Part shown: piece by piece, positions 42,247 through 50,983 of the stretch | Layout: each line of letters opens with the position of its first letter | Numbering within the stretch: the first letter of the stretch is position 1 | Assembly (NCBI RefSeq): GCF_007829875.1 | Contig: NZ_VIWV01000001.1 | Coordinates: 4,992,501 to 5,056,500, forward strand | Origin: Streptomyces capillispiralis | Lineage (GTDB): Bacteria > Actinomycetota > Actinomycetes > Streptomycetales > Streptomycetaceae | Direction: 5' to 3' | Length of the DNA: 64,000 nt | Notes under the pieces: generated by a model | Told to the model about the DNA's origin: nothing | The model's database searches: none | What the model saw: the letters and a program-made list of their open reading frames with translations, nothing else | Position numbers and translations under genes: made by a program

Positions 42247-43677
42247 ATGCGCAAGGCGCTCAGATGGCTGCTGGCGCTCACGGTGCTCATAGGCACACTG
42301 AGTACGGCCGGGGCGGCCACCGCCGCCGAGCCGGAGGCCGGCACCACTGACATCAAGGAGAGACTGCTCTCCGTCCCGGGCATGAGCCTGGTCGAGGAGA
42401 AGCCGTACACCGGGTACCGCTTCTTCGTCCTCAACTACACCCAGCCGGTCGACCACCGCAGGCCCTCCAAGGGCACGTTCCAGCAGCGCATCACCGTGCT
42501 GCACAAGGACACCGCGCGGCCGACCGTCTTCTACACCAGCGGCTACAGCGTCTCCACGACGCCCCGCCGCAGCGAGCCGACCCAGATCGTGGACGGCAAC
42601 CAGGTCTCCATGGAGTACCGCTTCTTCACCCCGTCCCGGCCCGACCCGGCCGACTGGTCCAAGCTGGACATCTGGCAGGCCGCCAGCGACCAGCACCGCA
42701 TCTTCACGGCGCTGAAGGACATCTACTCCGAGAACTGGATCTCCACCGGCGGCTCCAAGGGCGGCATGACCGCCACCTACTACGAGCGCTTCTACCCGCG
42801 GGACATGGACGGCGTGGTCGCCTACGTCGCCCCCAACGACGTGGTGAACAAGGAGGACTCCGCCTACGACCGCTTCTTCGCGGGCGTCGGCACGAAGGAG
42901 TGCCGCGACCGGCTGAACGGGGTGCAGCGCGAGGCGCTGGTGCGCCGCGAGCCGCTGGAGAAGAAGTACGAGGCGTACGCCGCCGAGAACGGCTACACCT
43001 TCGACACCATCGGCAGCCTGGACCGGGCCTACGAGGCCGTCGTCCTGGACTACGTGTGGGGCTTCTGGCAGTACAGCACCGTGGCGGACTGCGAGCAGAT
43101 CCCGGCGGACGCGAAGAACGCCACCGACGAGGAGATCTGGGAGTCCGTCAACACCATCTCCGGGTTCTCGTTCTACACCGACCAGGGCCTGAGCCCGTAC
43201 ACGCCGTACTACTACCAGGCCGGTACGCAGCTCGGCGCGCCGACCATCCACTTCCCGCACATCGAGAAGCAGTACGTGCGCTACGGCTACCAGCCGCCGC
43301 GCAACTTCGTGCCCCGCTCCATCGACATGGAGTTCGAGCCGCGGGCCATGCGGGACGTCGACAGCTGGGTGCGGCACAACGCCCGCCACATGCTGTTCGT
43401 GTACGGCGAGAACGACCCGTGGGGCGCCGAGCCGTTCCGGCTCGGCAACGGCGCGCGTGACTCCTACGTCCTCACCGCGCCCGGCATGAACCACGGCGCG
43501 AACGTGGCCGGCCTGGTCGCCGAGGAGAAGGCGTTCGCCACGGCCCGCATCCTCGACTGGGCGGACGTCGCCCCGAGCGCGGTCCAGGAGAACCCGGCGG
43601 CGGCGAAGCCGCTGGCGGCGTTCGACGCCAAGCTCGACAAGCGGGACGTCGAGCGGCAGCGCACGCTGCGCCCGTAG
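42247..43677 (+). CDS. Secreted tripeptidyl/tetrapeptidyl aminopeptidase, family S37
   Basis: This 476-residue exported serine peptidase removes tri- or tetrapeptides from protein N-termini, like the S. mobaraensis prolyl tri/tetrapeptidyl aminopeptidase. Signal peptide: MRKALRWLLALTVLIGTLSTAGAATAAEP. Catalytic alpha/beta-hydrolase features: ISTGGSKGGMTATYYERFYP with nucleophile Ser in GGSKGG (about residue 170), the acid near FVYGENDPWGAEPF, and the histidine in APGMNHGANV. The ATG at 42247 has AGGGGAG 6 nt upstream. Family members also degrade subtilisin-inhibitor-type proteins in developmental cascades. Confidence 0.9.
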   Translation: MRKALRWLLALTVLIGTLSTAGAATAAEPEAGTTDIKERLLSVPGMSLVEEKPYTGYRFFVLNYTQPVDHRRPSKGTFQQRITVLHKDTARPTVFYTSGYSVSTTPRRSEPTQIVDGNQVSMEYRFFTPSRPDPADWSKLDIWQAASDQHRIFTALKDIYSENWISTGGSKGGMTATYYERFYPRDMDGVVAYVAPNDVVNKEDSAYDRFFAGVGTKECRDRLNGVQREALVRREPLEKKYEAYAAENGYTFDTIGSLDRAYEAVVLDYVWGFWQYSTVADCEQIPADAKNATDEEIWESVNTISGFSFYTDQGLSPYTPYYYQAGTQLGAPTIHFPHIEKQYVRYGYQPPRNFVPRSIDMEFEPRAMRDVDSWVRHNARHMLFVYGENDPWGAEPFRLGNGARDSYVLTAPGMNHGANVAGLVAEEKAFATARILDWADVAPSAVQENPAAAKPLAAFDAKLDKRDVERQRTLRP

Positions 43678-43690
43678 GGCGGGGGCGGGA

Positions 43691-44335
43691 CTACACCGGG
43701 CGGGCGCAGCCCACCGGAGTGGTCCCGCCGAGCCGGACGTACAGGGCCGTGGACGCCGGGCAGTCGGACCGGTCGTCCACGGCCTTCGTCACCTCGAACT
43801 CCGGCTCCCGTCGGCCCGAGCCGTCGCAGGCGGTCTCGCGGACCTTGCCGTCGCCCAGGTCGTAGACGCAGTCGCCGACGATGGTGCGGGGCCCGCCCCC
43901 GCCACCCGGGTCCCCGGGGTGGGGCGGCTGGAGGTGGCGCATGCAGGCGTAGCCGCGCGGCACCGCCCCGTCGCCGTCCTCGTCGGAGGAGGGCCGCTGT
44001 TCGTGGATGTGCAGCACGAAGTCCGTGGTGGCCGGGCAGCGCGGCCCGTCGCGCACCGTGCCGTCGTGGCGGGCGACCACCCGGGCCGCCGCCCGTTCAC
44101 TGGTGCACGACACCTCGGTGAAGCTCGTCCGGCCGAAGGAGCTGCACTCGTCGACCGCGAGGAACACCGCCCCGTACCCGGACGGCCGGGGCGGTGAGAC
44201 CGTCGCCGTGGCCGGCCCGCCCGCGCGGCCGTCCTCCTCGGCGGCGCCGCCCGGCGCGCCCTGGCAGCCGGTGAGCAGCACCGCGCCCGCCGCCGCGAGC
44301 ACGGCGAACGTCCCCCACCCACTTCTCACGCGCAT
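43691..44335 (-). CDS. Putative lipoprotein
   Basis: A 214-residue surface lipoprotein. The signal sequence MRVRSGWGTFAVLAAAGAVLLTGC ends in a lipobox LLTGC with Cys24. A Gly/Ala/Pro linker precedes a domain with seven cysteines (DECSSFG, VSCTSE, PRCPATTD, YACMRHL, GDCVYD, TACDG, SDCPAST) and a final GCARPV. The pattern C..C with TTDFVLHIHE and STALYVRL looks like two copies of a small septum-formation/DUF4190-associated type repeat, but I cannot name it. Start at 44335 was chosen for GGGGGG 6-7 nt upstream; ATG 44341 is adjacent. Confidence 0.75.
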   Translation of the reverse strand: MRVRSGWGTFAVLAAAGAVLLTGCQGAPGGAAEEDGRAGGPATATVSPPRPSGYGAVFLAVDECSSFGRTSFTEVSCTSERAAARVVARHDGTVRDGPRCPATTDFVLHIHEQRPSSDEDGDGAVPRGYACMRHLQPPHPGDPGGGGGPRTIVGDCVYDLGDGKVRETACDGSGRREPEFEVTKAVDDRSDCPASTALYVRLGGTTPVGCARPV

Positions 44336-44490
44336 CGTCATCCCCCCGGACATCCCCCGACCAGCGTGACCCGGCGAGCCGGGTGACGCCAGCCATGTGG
44401 GGTGCTTTGCGCACCTTGGGTATGGTGCGTCGGGTGTGTGACGTACGGGTGCTACGTCCAATCGGGGAGGGCGGCGCCCGCGTGTGGCGG

Positions 44491-46335
44491 CTAGTACCTC
44501 AGCCCGTGGCCGACGGGATACAGCACGGCCGCCGGGTCGTCGGCCCGCTGCACCGGCACCGGGAGCGTCCCGCGCGGGTCCGCCTCGCCCGCGATCACCC
44601 GCGCCGCCGCCCGCAGTTCGACGTCGGTCCAGGAGTACGACGCGACGTACGCGGCGACGCCGGGCAGGTGGGCCACGTCGTAGGGGTTGCGGATCGCCAC
44701 CGCCACCACCGGGGTGCCGGTCGCCAGGAGCTGTTCGACCAGGGTCTTCTGGCCGCTGGACGCCGTGACGTTGTACGTCCCGACGACCACCGCGTCCGCG
44801 TCCCGGGCCGCGGCCACCGCCTTGGCGACGGTCGCGGAGGACGGTGCCGTGCCGGTGGACAGGGCGGTGGCGGTGAAGCCCAGCTCGGTCAGCGCGCCCG
44901 CGAGGACCCCGGTCGGCGGTCCCGTCGTCCCGGACGGGGAGGCCGGGTCGGCGCCGACCACGAGCAGCCTCGGCCGGCTGCGCGGGGACAGCGGCAGCAG
45001 TCCGCCCTCGTTGACCAGCAGGGTGGTGGTCCGCTCGGCGATCCGGTCGGCCGCGGCCAGGTGCGCGGGGGTGCCGACCGTGCGGTCGACGCCGGCGTGA
45101 CTGACGTACGGGTCGTGGAACAGGCCCAGTTTGGCCTTGAGGCGCAGCACCCGCAGGATCGACTCGTCGAGCCGGGACTCGGTCAGCTCGCCGCCGCGGA
45201 CGGCGTCGAGGACCGCGTTCCAGGCCACGTCCAGGGAGGGCGGGTTCAGCAGCTGGTCCACGCCCGCCTTCAGCGCCAGCACGGGCACCCGGTCGTCGCC
45301 GTACTTGGTGCGCACGCCCTCCATGCCGAGGGAGTCGGTGACCACGACCCCGTCGTAGCCCAGCTCCTCGCGCAGGATGCCGGTGAGGATGGGGCGGGAC
45401 AGGGTGGCCGGGTCCTCGGAGTCGTCGAGCGCGGGGACGACGATGTGCGCGGTCATGATGGAGTCGATGCCCGCGGCGATCGCCGCCCGGAACGGCGGCG
45501 CGTCCAGCCGCTCCCACTGCTCGCGGGTGTGGTGGATGTACGGGAGCTTGGCGTGGCTGTCGTCGACCGTGTCGCCGTGGCCGGGGAAGTGCTTGGCCGT
45601 CGAGGCGACGCGGGACGACTCGTACCCCTTGACCTCGGCGGCGGCGAGCCCGGCGACCGCGTGCGGGTCGGAGCCGAAGGAGCGGACGCCGATGACGGGG
45701 TTGGCCGGGTTGACGTTGACGTCGGCCACCGGGGAGTAGTTCTGGCGGATGCCCAGGGCGCGCAGTTCGCGGCCCGCGATCCGGCCGACGGTGCGGGCGT
45801 CGGCGCGGGAACCGCCCGCGCCGAGGGCCATCGCCCCCGGGAACAGGGTCGCCGGCTCGCCCACGCGGGCCACGATGCCGTGCTCCTGGTCGGTGGAGAT
45901 CAGCACGGGCAGCCCGCGCTCCAGTCCGAGGGAGGCCTTCTGGATGCCGTTGGACAGGTCGGCGATCTGGTGCGGGGCGCGGGTGTTGTGCGCCCAGGCG
46001 AAGTAGATGATGCCGCCGACCCGGTACCTGGTGAGCAGTTCGGCGGCCGTGCGCACGCCGATCTCCTTGAGGTTGGCGTCGATGTCGGCCTGGTCGGGGT
46101 CGGTGGCGGAGTGGCCGTAGACCCGCATCACGAACAGCTGGCCGACCTTCTCCTCCAGCGTCATACGGGAGATGAGGGCGCGGAGCCTGCGGTCGTCGGG
46201 GGCGGACGGGCCGGTGGCCGCGTGGACGGCGGGACCGGCCGCGAGGGCGGTGGTGACGCCCGCCGTCGCGGCGAGGACGGTGCGTCTGGACGGACGTGCG
46301 GTGCTTCCCGTGCTTCCGGTGCTGCTGTCGGGCAC
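44491..46335 (-). CDS. Exported GH3 beta-N-acetylglucosaminidase-type glycosidase
   Basis: A 614-residue secreted enzyme. The N-terminus has a Tat signal (SRRTVLAATAGVTTALAAGPAVHA). The GH3 barrel includes RMTLEEKVGQLFVMRVYG and DQEHGIVARV. The motif KHFPGHGDTVDDSH (about 246-260) is characteristic of NagZ-type beta-N-acetylhexosaminidases, whose His/Asp acts as acid-base. VVTDSLGMEGV (about 329) holds the nucleophile Asp. A C-terminal domain (RPRLLVVGADPASPSGTTGP) is present, as in Gram-positive NagZ enzymes. It probably acts on cell-wall muropeptide or chitin-derived GlcNAc. No dre-like site was seen upstream. Confidence 0.88.
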   Translation of the reverse strand: MPDSSTGSTGSTARPSRRTVLAATAGVTTALAAGPAVHAATGPSAPDDRRLRALISRMTLEEKVGQLFVMRVYGHSATDPDQADIDANLKEIGVRTAAELLTRYRVGGIIYFAWAHNTRAPHQIADLSNGIQKASLGLERGLPVLISTDQEHGIVARVGEPATLFPGAMALGAGGSRADARTVGRIAGRELRALGIRQNYSPVADVNVNPANPVIGVRSFGSDPHAVAGLAAAEVKGYESSRVASTAKHFPGHGDTVDDSHAKLPYIHHTREQWERLDAPPFRAAIAAGIDSIMTAHIVVPALDDSEDPATLSRPILTGILREELGYDGVVVTDSLGMEGVRTKYGDDRVPVLALKAGVDQLLNPPSLDVAWNAVLDAVRGGELTESRLDESILRVLRLKAKLGLFHDPYVSHAGVDRTVGTPAHLAAADRIAERTTTLLVNEGGLLPLSPRSRPRLLVVGADPASPSGTTGPPTGVLAGALTELGFTATALSTGTAPSSATVAKAVAAARDADAVVVGTYNVTASSGQKTLVEQLLATGTPVVAVAIRNPYDVAHLPGVAAYVASYSWTDVELRAAARVIAGEADPRGTLPVPVQRADDPAAVLYPVGHGLRY

Positions 46336-46673
46336 GTGCGCTCCTTTGGAAGGTGATCCGCGGGGACCGGGGATCCGCTGAAGGAAACTGCCGGGACGTC
46401 ACCAATATCCGGGAAGTTTCTGCCAGTCAAGGGCGCGCGCAGCAACCGGGAGGGGCCGTCATCGGCGCAGTTGGAGGGGGGCGCGCCGATGACGGCGTGC
46501 TGCCGGCCGGGGCACGGCGGAGAGGGTTGGTCAGCGATCGCAGCCAGCAGCGAGGGCCGACACCGCACCACGGGGACTCATCCGGCAGCTCGCGTATGGG
46601 ACGGGCGGAGACGGGGACGGGTTCCCCGCCCGGGCCCGATGTCCCGAAGTCGGGACCGGGGGTCCGCGAGGGG
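46336..46673. other. Intergenic stretch, no gene supported
   Basis: Lies between the GH3 start and the LysR stop, both on the minus strand. It should contain the GH3 promoter. GAAACT and AGTTTC at about 46383 and 46414 form a widely spaced inverted repeat; nothing else stands out. Confidence 0.5.
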
Positions 46674-47591
46674 TCAGCGGGGCGTGTGCGCCGACACGGC
46701 CGGCCAGTGCCCGCGCAGCGTGCGGACCGTCTCCGCGATCGCCGGGCGGCGGGCCGCACCGGTCCGCCACAGCGCGTACAGCCGTCGTACGGGCATGGGG
46801 TCCAGCGGCACCTCCACCACCCCCTGCGGCAGCGGGCCGCGCCCCAGCCGGGGGATCAGCGCGATACCGAGCCCGGCCGCGACCAGGGCGACCAGGGTCG
46901 GGTTCTCGTCGGCCTGGTGGACGATCTCCGGCTCGTGCCCGGCCGCCCGCAGGGTGCGCACCAGCCACTCGTGGCAGACCCGCCCCGGCGGCTGGCAGAT
47001 CCACCGCTCACCGCCCAGCTCCTCCCGCCGCACCGCCGTACGCCCCGCGAACGGATGGCCCTCCGGCACCAGCAGGTCGCACAGGTCGTCCCCGATGACC
47101 GCCTGGTCCACGCCCGCCGGTGCGGGCAGCGGCGCGATGTCCCAGTCGTGCGCGACCACGAGGTCGACGGCGCCCTTGGCCACCAGGTCCACGGAGAGGT
47201 GGGGGTCGATCTCGGTGAGCCGCGTGTCCAGCGCCGGGTGCCGGCGCGCCAGGTCGGCCAGCACGGGCGGCATCAGCCCGCGCGCCGCCGAGGCGAACGC
47301 GGCGACGGTCAGCCGCCCGGCCGGCACCCCGCGCCGCTCCTCCAGCTCGGTCTCCGCCCGCTCCACGATGGCGATCAGCTCCTGGGCGGCACGGACCAGT
47401 TGGTGCGCCTCGTCGGTCAGCCGCACGCCCCGGCCCTCCCGCTCCAGCAGCACGGTCCGGGTCTCCCGCTCCAGCTTGGCGATCTGCTGGGAGACGGCGG
47501 AGGAGGTGTACCCGAGCGCCACGGCGGCGGCCCCGACAGTGCCGTGGACGGAGACGGCGTGCAGGGCGCGCAGCCGCTGGAGGTCGAGCAT
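46674..47591 (-). CDS. LysR-family transcriptional regulator
   Basis: A 305-residue LTTR. N-terminal winged HTH: LDLQRLRALHAVSVHGTVGAAAVALGYTSSAVSQQIAKLERETRTVLLEREGR (residues about 2-54). The effector domain starts GRLTVAAFASAARGLMPPVLADLARRHP and continues DLVVAHDWDIAPLP and DENPTLVALVAAGLGIALIPRL. It is divergent from an EamA transporter with 89 bp between starts, the common LysR-exporter arrangement, so it most likely controls that gene. ATG at 47591. Confidence 0.93.
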   Translation of the reverse strand: MLDLQRLRALHAVSVHGTVGAAAVALGYTSSAVSQQIAKLERETRTVLLEREGRGVRLTDEAHQLVRAAQELIAIVERAETELEERRGVPAGRLTVAAFASAARGLMPPVLADLARRHPALDTRLTEIDPHLSVDLVAKGAVDLVVAHDWDIAPLPAPAGVDQAVIGDDLCDLLVPEGHPFAGRTAVRREELGGERWICQPPGRVCHEWLVRTLRAAGHEPEIVHQADENPTLVALVAAGLGIALIPRLGRGPLPQGVVEVPLDPMPVRRLYALWRTGAARRPAIAETVRTLRGHWPAVSAHTPR

Positions 47592-47680
47592 GACGGCTCC
47601 CGATCAGTTAGTGATGCTTCATCCAACCATGCAGAAATCATCGCTGGTGCTGAAGTGTGGTGGGCGGTGATCCTCGACGC

Positions 47681-48667
47681 ATGCGACCTTCCCACCTGCT
47701 CCTCGCCGTGCTCGTCGCCGTCGTGTGGGGGGTGAACTTCACCGTCATCGAGATCGGGCTCGGCCACTTTCCGCCGCTGCTCTTCTCCGCCCTGCGCTTC
47801 CTGGTGGCGGCGCTGCCCGCGGTGTTCCTCGTGGGGCGGCCCAAGGTGGCGTGGAAGTGGATCGTGGGGGTGGGGCTGGCGCTCGGGGTGGCCAAGTTCG
47901 GGCTGCTGTTCGTCGGCATGGACGCGGGCATGCCCGGCGGGCTGTCCTCCCTGGTGCTCCAGATCCAGGCCGTGTTCACCGCCCTGTTCGCCTTCGCGCT
48001 GCTCGGCGAACGGCCCTCCGGCATCCGGCTGGTGGGCATGGCGGTGGCGCTGGCCGGGATCGGTGTGGCGGCGGCCGACGAGGGCACCTCGGGCCCACTG
48101 CTCGGCTTCGCCCTGGTCGTGGCGGCGGCGGCCTGCTGGGGCGTCTCCAACATCCTGACCCGCAGGGCGGCGCCCCCGGACGCCCTGAACTTCATGATCT
48201 GGGTGAGCACGGTGCCGGTGCTGCCGCTGCTGGGCCTGTCCCTGCTGCTGGAGGGCCCGTCGCGGGACCTGGAGGCGCTGCGCGGCCTCGACTGGCAGGG
48301 CGCCGGCACGGTCCTCTTCGTGGCCTGGGTCGCCACCGTGTTCGGCTTCGGCGCCTGGGGCTGGCTGCTGCGCCGCCACCCGGCGTCCACGGTCGCGCCG
48401 TTCTCCCTGCTCGTCCCGGTGTTCGGCATGTCGTCGGCCGCGCTGTTCCTGAACGAGCCGGTGACGGACCTGCGCTGGCTGGCGGCGGCCCTGCTGGTCG
48501 GCGGGGTGGCCCTGACCTCGCTGCCGACCCACCGCTTGGCACCGACCCGCGGGCGCCGGTCGGGCCGCTTGTCGCCGACGCGGGCCCCGGAGCCGTCCCC
48601 GGCCCCGGACCCGGAGGGGGGCCCGGCCCCGACCTCGGACCCGCGTCCGGTGGTGGGTCGCCCCTGA
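47681..48667 (+). CDS. EamA/DMT-family transporter
   Basis: A 328-residue inner-membrane protein with ten predicted transmembrane segments in two EamA repeats (first repeat from LLLAVLVAVVWGVNFTVIEIGLG, second from LLGFALVVAAAACWGVSNILTRR). The DMT motif WGxN/S appears in both halves. The last 40 residues are a Pro/Arg-rich cytoplasmic tail (TRGRRSGRLSPTRAPEPSPAP). Members export amino acids or metabolites; substrate unknown. ATG at 47681 begins MRPSHLLLAV; a GTG at 47657 is less likely. It ends convergently with the lasso cluster exporter. Confidence 0.88.
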   Translation: MRPSHLLLAVLVAVVWGVNFTVIEIGLGHFPPLLFSALRFLVAALPAVFLVGRPKVAWKWIVGVGLALGVAKFGLLFVGMDAGMPGGLSSLVLQIQAVFTALFAFALLGERPSGIRLVGMAVALAGIGVAAADEGTSGPLLGFALVVAAAACWGVSNILTRRAAPPDALNFMIWVSTVPVLPLLGLSLLLEGPSRDLEALRGLDWQGAGTVLFVAWVATVFGFGAWGWLLRRHPASTVAPFSLLVPVFGMSSAALFLNEPVTDLRWLAAALLVGGVALTSLPTHRLAPTRGRRSGRLSPTRAPEPSPAPDPEGGPAPTSDPRPVVGRP

Positions 48668-48720
48668 CCCGGTCAGCTCGCGGCGGCCGGAGTGCGGCCG
48701 ACTCCCGCCGCACCGGCACG

Positions 48721-48808
48721 GCCCCGGACGGGGTTGCCGGTGTGGCGTCCGGCACCGTTCACCGGCCCCGGACGGGGTTGCCGGTGTGGCGTCCGGCACC
48801 GTTCACCG
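48721..48808. repeat. 44-bp perfect tandem duplication
   Basis: Two identical 44-bp units (48721-48764 and 48765-48808), each starting GCCCCGGACGGGGTTGCCGG. The second covers the lasD stop codon at 48803-48805, so the gene end has been affected. They lie between convergent genes and contain GC-rich self-complementary segments that could act as transcription terminators. Confidence 0.9.
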
Positions 48809-50983
48809 GACCCGGCCCGATCCGGACGACACCCCTGGCTGGTCACCCGGCCCGGACCCGACGGCCAGGCCGTCGAGGCCGACGGCCCCGGCCGCACCGG
48901 CCGTGTCCCCGCCCCCGCCCTCCCGGGCCACCCGCGCGTTCCCGCCGTCCCGGGCCCCCCGCGCGTCGCCGTCCTCTTGGGCTACTCGCGCGTTCCCGCC
49001 CTCCCGGGCCACCCGCGCGTTCCCGCCGTCCCGGGCCACCCGCGCTTCCCCGCCCTCCCAAGCCTCCCGGGTGGCGTCGACGGGGACCCCGGGCCCGTCC
49101 CGGGTGACGGCAGGGTGGTTCCCAGGCCCCTCGCGGGTGGCGCCGCCGGGGGCCGGAAGGCCGTCGGCGTGCGCGGGGCCGACAGGGCCCCGGGGCCCGT
49201 CGCACGAGGCGTCGGTGTGATCCGGGAAGCCGTCGGCGTCGGGCTGCTGGGCGCGGAGGAGGCGCCGGTAGTGCTCACTGCCGGCGACCAGCTGCTCGTG
49301 GCTGCCCGTGGCGACGACCCGCCCCCCGTCCAGCACGACGATCAGGTCCGCGGCGCGCACCGTCGACATCCGGTGCGCGATGACCAGCAGCGTGCACTGC
49401 GCCGACACGTCCCGGATCGACCGGCGCAGCGCCGCCTCGCTGACCGCGTCCAGATGGGCCGTCGGCTCGTCGAGCAGCAGCAGCCGGGGCCGGGCCAGCA
49501 GGCTCCGGGCGATCGCGATGCGCTGCCGCTCGCCCCCGGACAGCGCCACCCCCCGGTCCCCGGCGTCGGTGTCCAGACCGCGGGGCAACCGGCTCACCAG
49601 GTCCGTGAGGTGGACCCGTTCCACCACCCGGTCCACCTCCCCGGGCGTCGCGTCCGGCACCGCGTACGTCAGGTTCTCCCGCAGCGTGCCGTACAGCACC
49701 GGCGCCTGCTGCTCCACGAGGCCGATCCGGGCCCGGTACGCGGACCGGCCGACCGTGCGGATGTCCCGGCCGTCGAACTCGATCCGGCCGCGGTCGGGAT
49801 CGTAGAACCGCTCGATCAGCGCGAACACCGTGGACTTCCCGACGCCGGAGGTGCCGATCAGGGCGACGTGGGCGTGCTCGGGCACCTCGAACGTCACCCC
49901 CCGCAGGACGGGCCGGTCCGCGTCGTAGGCGAACCACACGTCCCGGAACGCCAGCAGCGGTGTCCGCCCGGGCCGGGGCTCCGGCGCGGGGCCCGGCCCG
50001 GTCTCCCGCTCCACGGGCAGGGCCATGACCTCCGTGACCCTGCGGTACGCGCCCACGCCCTGCTCCATGGTGCTCAGCGACTGGAACACCGAACCGATCG
50101 GCCCGATCAGGTACACCATGTAGAGCAGGAACGCGGCCAGGTCCGCCACCGATCCGCCCCGTCCGGCGACCCGCATGCCCCCGACGAGCAGCACCACGAC
50201 GAAGGAGCCCTTGACGGCCAGTTCGACGGCCGGTGCCACCACCGCGTCCAGCCGCGCCATCCGCACGCTCCCCGCGTACGCCGACCGGGCCCGCCCCCCG
50301 ATGCGGTCCGCCTCGCGCTGCTCGGCCCGGCTGGCGCGCACGGTGCGGATGGCGCCCAGCGCCCGCTCCAGGTCGGCGGTCATCGCCCCCGTCGCCTGCT
50401 GGGTGACCAGCGAGGCCGCCGAGATGCCCCGCAGCACCGAGCCGACCAGCACCGTGGCCAGCGCCACCACGGCCAGCACGATCAGGAACATCAGCCAGTC
50501 CAGCCAGATCATCAGCGCCACCACGCCGATCAGCCCGATGCCGCCGGTCACCGCGTCCGTGAAGCCCTCCGCGACGAGCAGCCGCAGCGTGGTGCTGTCG
50601 CTGCTGACGCGGGAGATGAGGTCGCCGACGCGGTGCCGGTCGTACTGGCGCATGGGCAGCCGCAGCAGATGGCGGATCAGACCGATCCTGATGCCCAGCA
50701 CGATGCCCTCGCCGGTCCGGGTGAGCGCGTACTGGGCGAGGCCCTGCACCACCGCCTGGGCCAGGAAGAAGACGACGAGCAGGGTGACGTCCGGTCCGAT
50801 CGCCCGCTCGGCCGAGGCCGCCTCGATCACCCGCTTCACCAGCAGCGGCTGGGCCAGGCCGAGCGCCGAGGCACTCAGCATCAGCAGCACGGCGCCGGCG
50901 ATCCGCCGCCGGTGCCCGCGCAGCAGGCGCAGGACGTCGCGGGGGCCGACCCGCCTATCCGCGGCGGCCCGCTGCCCGCTCAC
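48803..50983 (-). CDS. Lasso peptide ABC exporter (LasD)
   Basis: A 726-residue half-transporter that should export the mature lasso peptide and give self-immunity. TMD from about residue 20 to 300 (AGAVLLMLSASALGLAQPLL, LLVVFFLAQAVVQGLAQYAL, LDWLMFLIVLAVVALATVLV). NBD: Walker A GTSGVGKST (about 385), signature LSGGERQRIAIARSLL, Walker B LLLLDEPTAHLD. After the NBD an extra tail of about 125 residues is Gly/Ala/Arg/Asp-rich and carries nonapeptide repeats (ARVAREGGN-like), unusual for this family. GTG at 50983 overlaps the B2 gene by 29 bp. Confidence 0.9.
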   Translation of the reverse strand: MSGQRAAADRRVGPRDVLRLLRGHRRRIAGAVLLMLSASALGLAQPLLVKRVIEAASAERAIGPDVTLLVVFFLAQAVVQGLAQYALTRTGEGIVLGIRIGLIRHLLRLPMRQYDRHRVGDLISRVSSDSTTLRLLVAEGFTDAVTGGIGLIGVVALMIWLDWLMFLIVLAVVALATVLVGSVLRGISAASLVTQQATGAMTADLERALGAIRTVRASRAEQREADRIGGRARSAYAGSVRMARLDAVVAPAVELAVKGSFVVVLLVGGMRVAGRGGSVADLAAFLLYMVYLIGPIGSVFQSLSTMEQGVGAYRRVTEVMALPVERETGPGPAPEPRPGRTPLLAFRDVWFAYDADRPVLRGVTFEVPEHAHVALIGTSGVGKSTVFALIERFYDPDRGRIEFDGRDIRTVGRSAYRARIGLVEQQAPVLYGTLRENLTYAVPDATPGEVDRVVERVHLTDLVSRLPRGLDTDAGDRGVALSGGERQRIAIARSLLARPRLLLLDEPTAHLDAVSEAALRRSIRDVSAQCTLLVIAHRMSTVRAADLIVVLDGGRVVATGSHEQLVAGSEHYRRLLRAQQPDADGFPDHTDASCDGPRGPVGPAHADGLPAPGGATREGPGNHPAVTRDGPGVPVDATREAWEGGEARVARDGGNARVAREGGNARVAQEDGDARGARDGGNARVAREGGGGDTAGAAGAVGLDGLAVGSGPGDQPGVSSGSGRVR
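48914..49075. repeat. 27-bp tandem repeats in the lasso exporter C-terminus
   Basis: Six partly degenerate 27-bp units with conserved CCCGGGCC cores at 48922, 48949, 48976, 49003, 49030 and 49057 (plus strand). On the coding strand they encode nonapeptides such as ARVARDGGN, ARVAREGGN and ARGARDGGN. Confidence 0.9.

Noticed and set aside
46383..46420. GAAACT/AGTTTC widely spaced inverted repeat as a DasR-type site for the GH3 gene
   Set aside because: It does not match the dre consensus and the spacing is too wide for a dimeric GntR operator.
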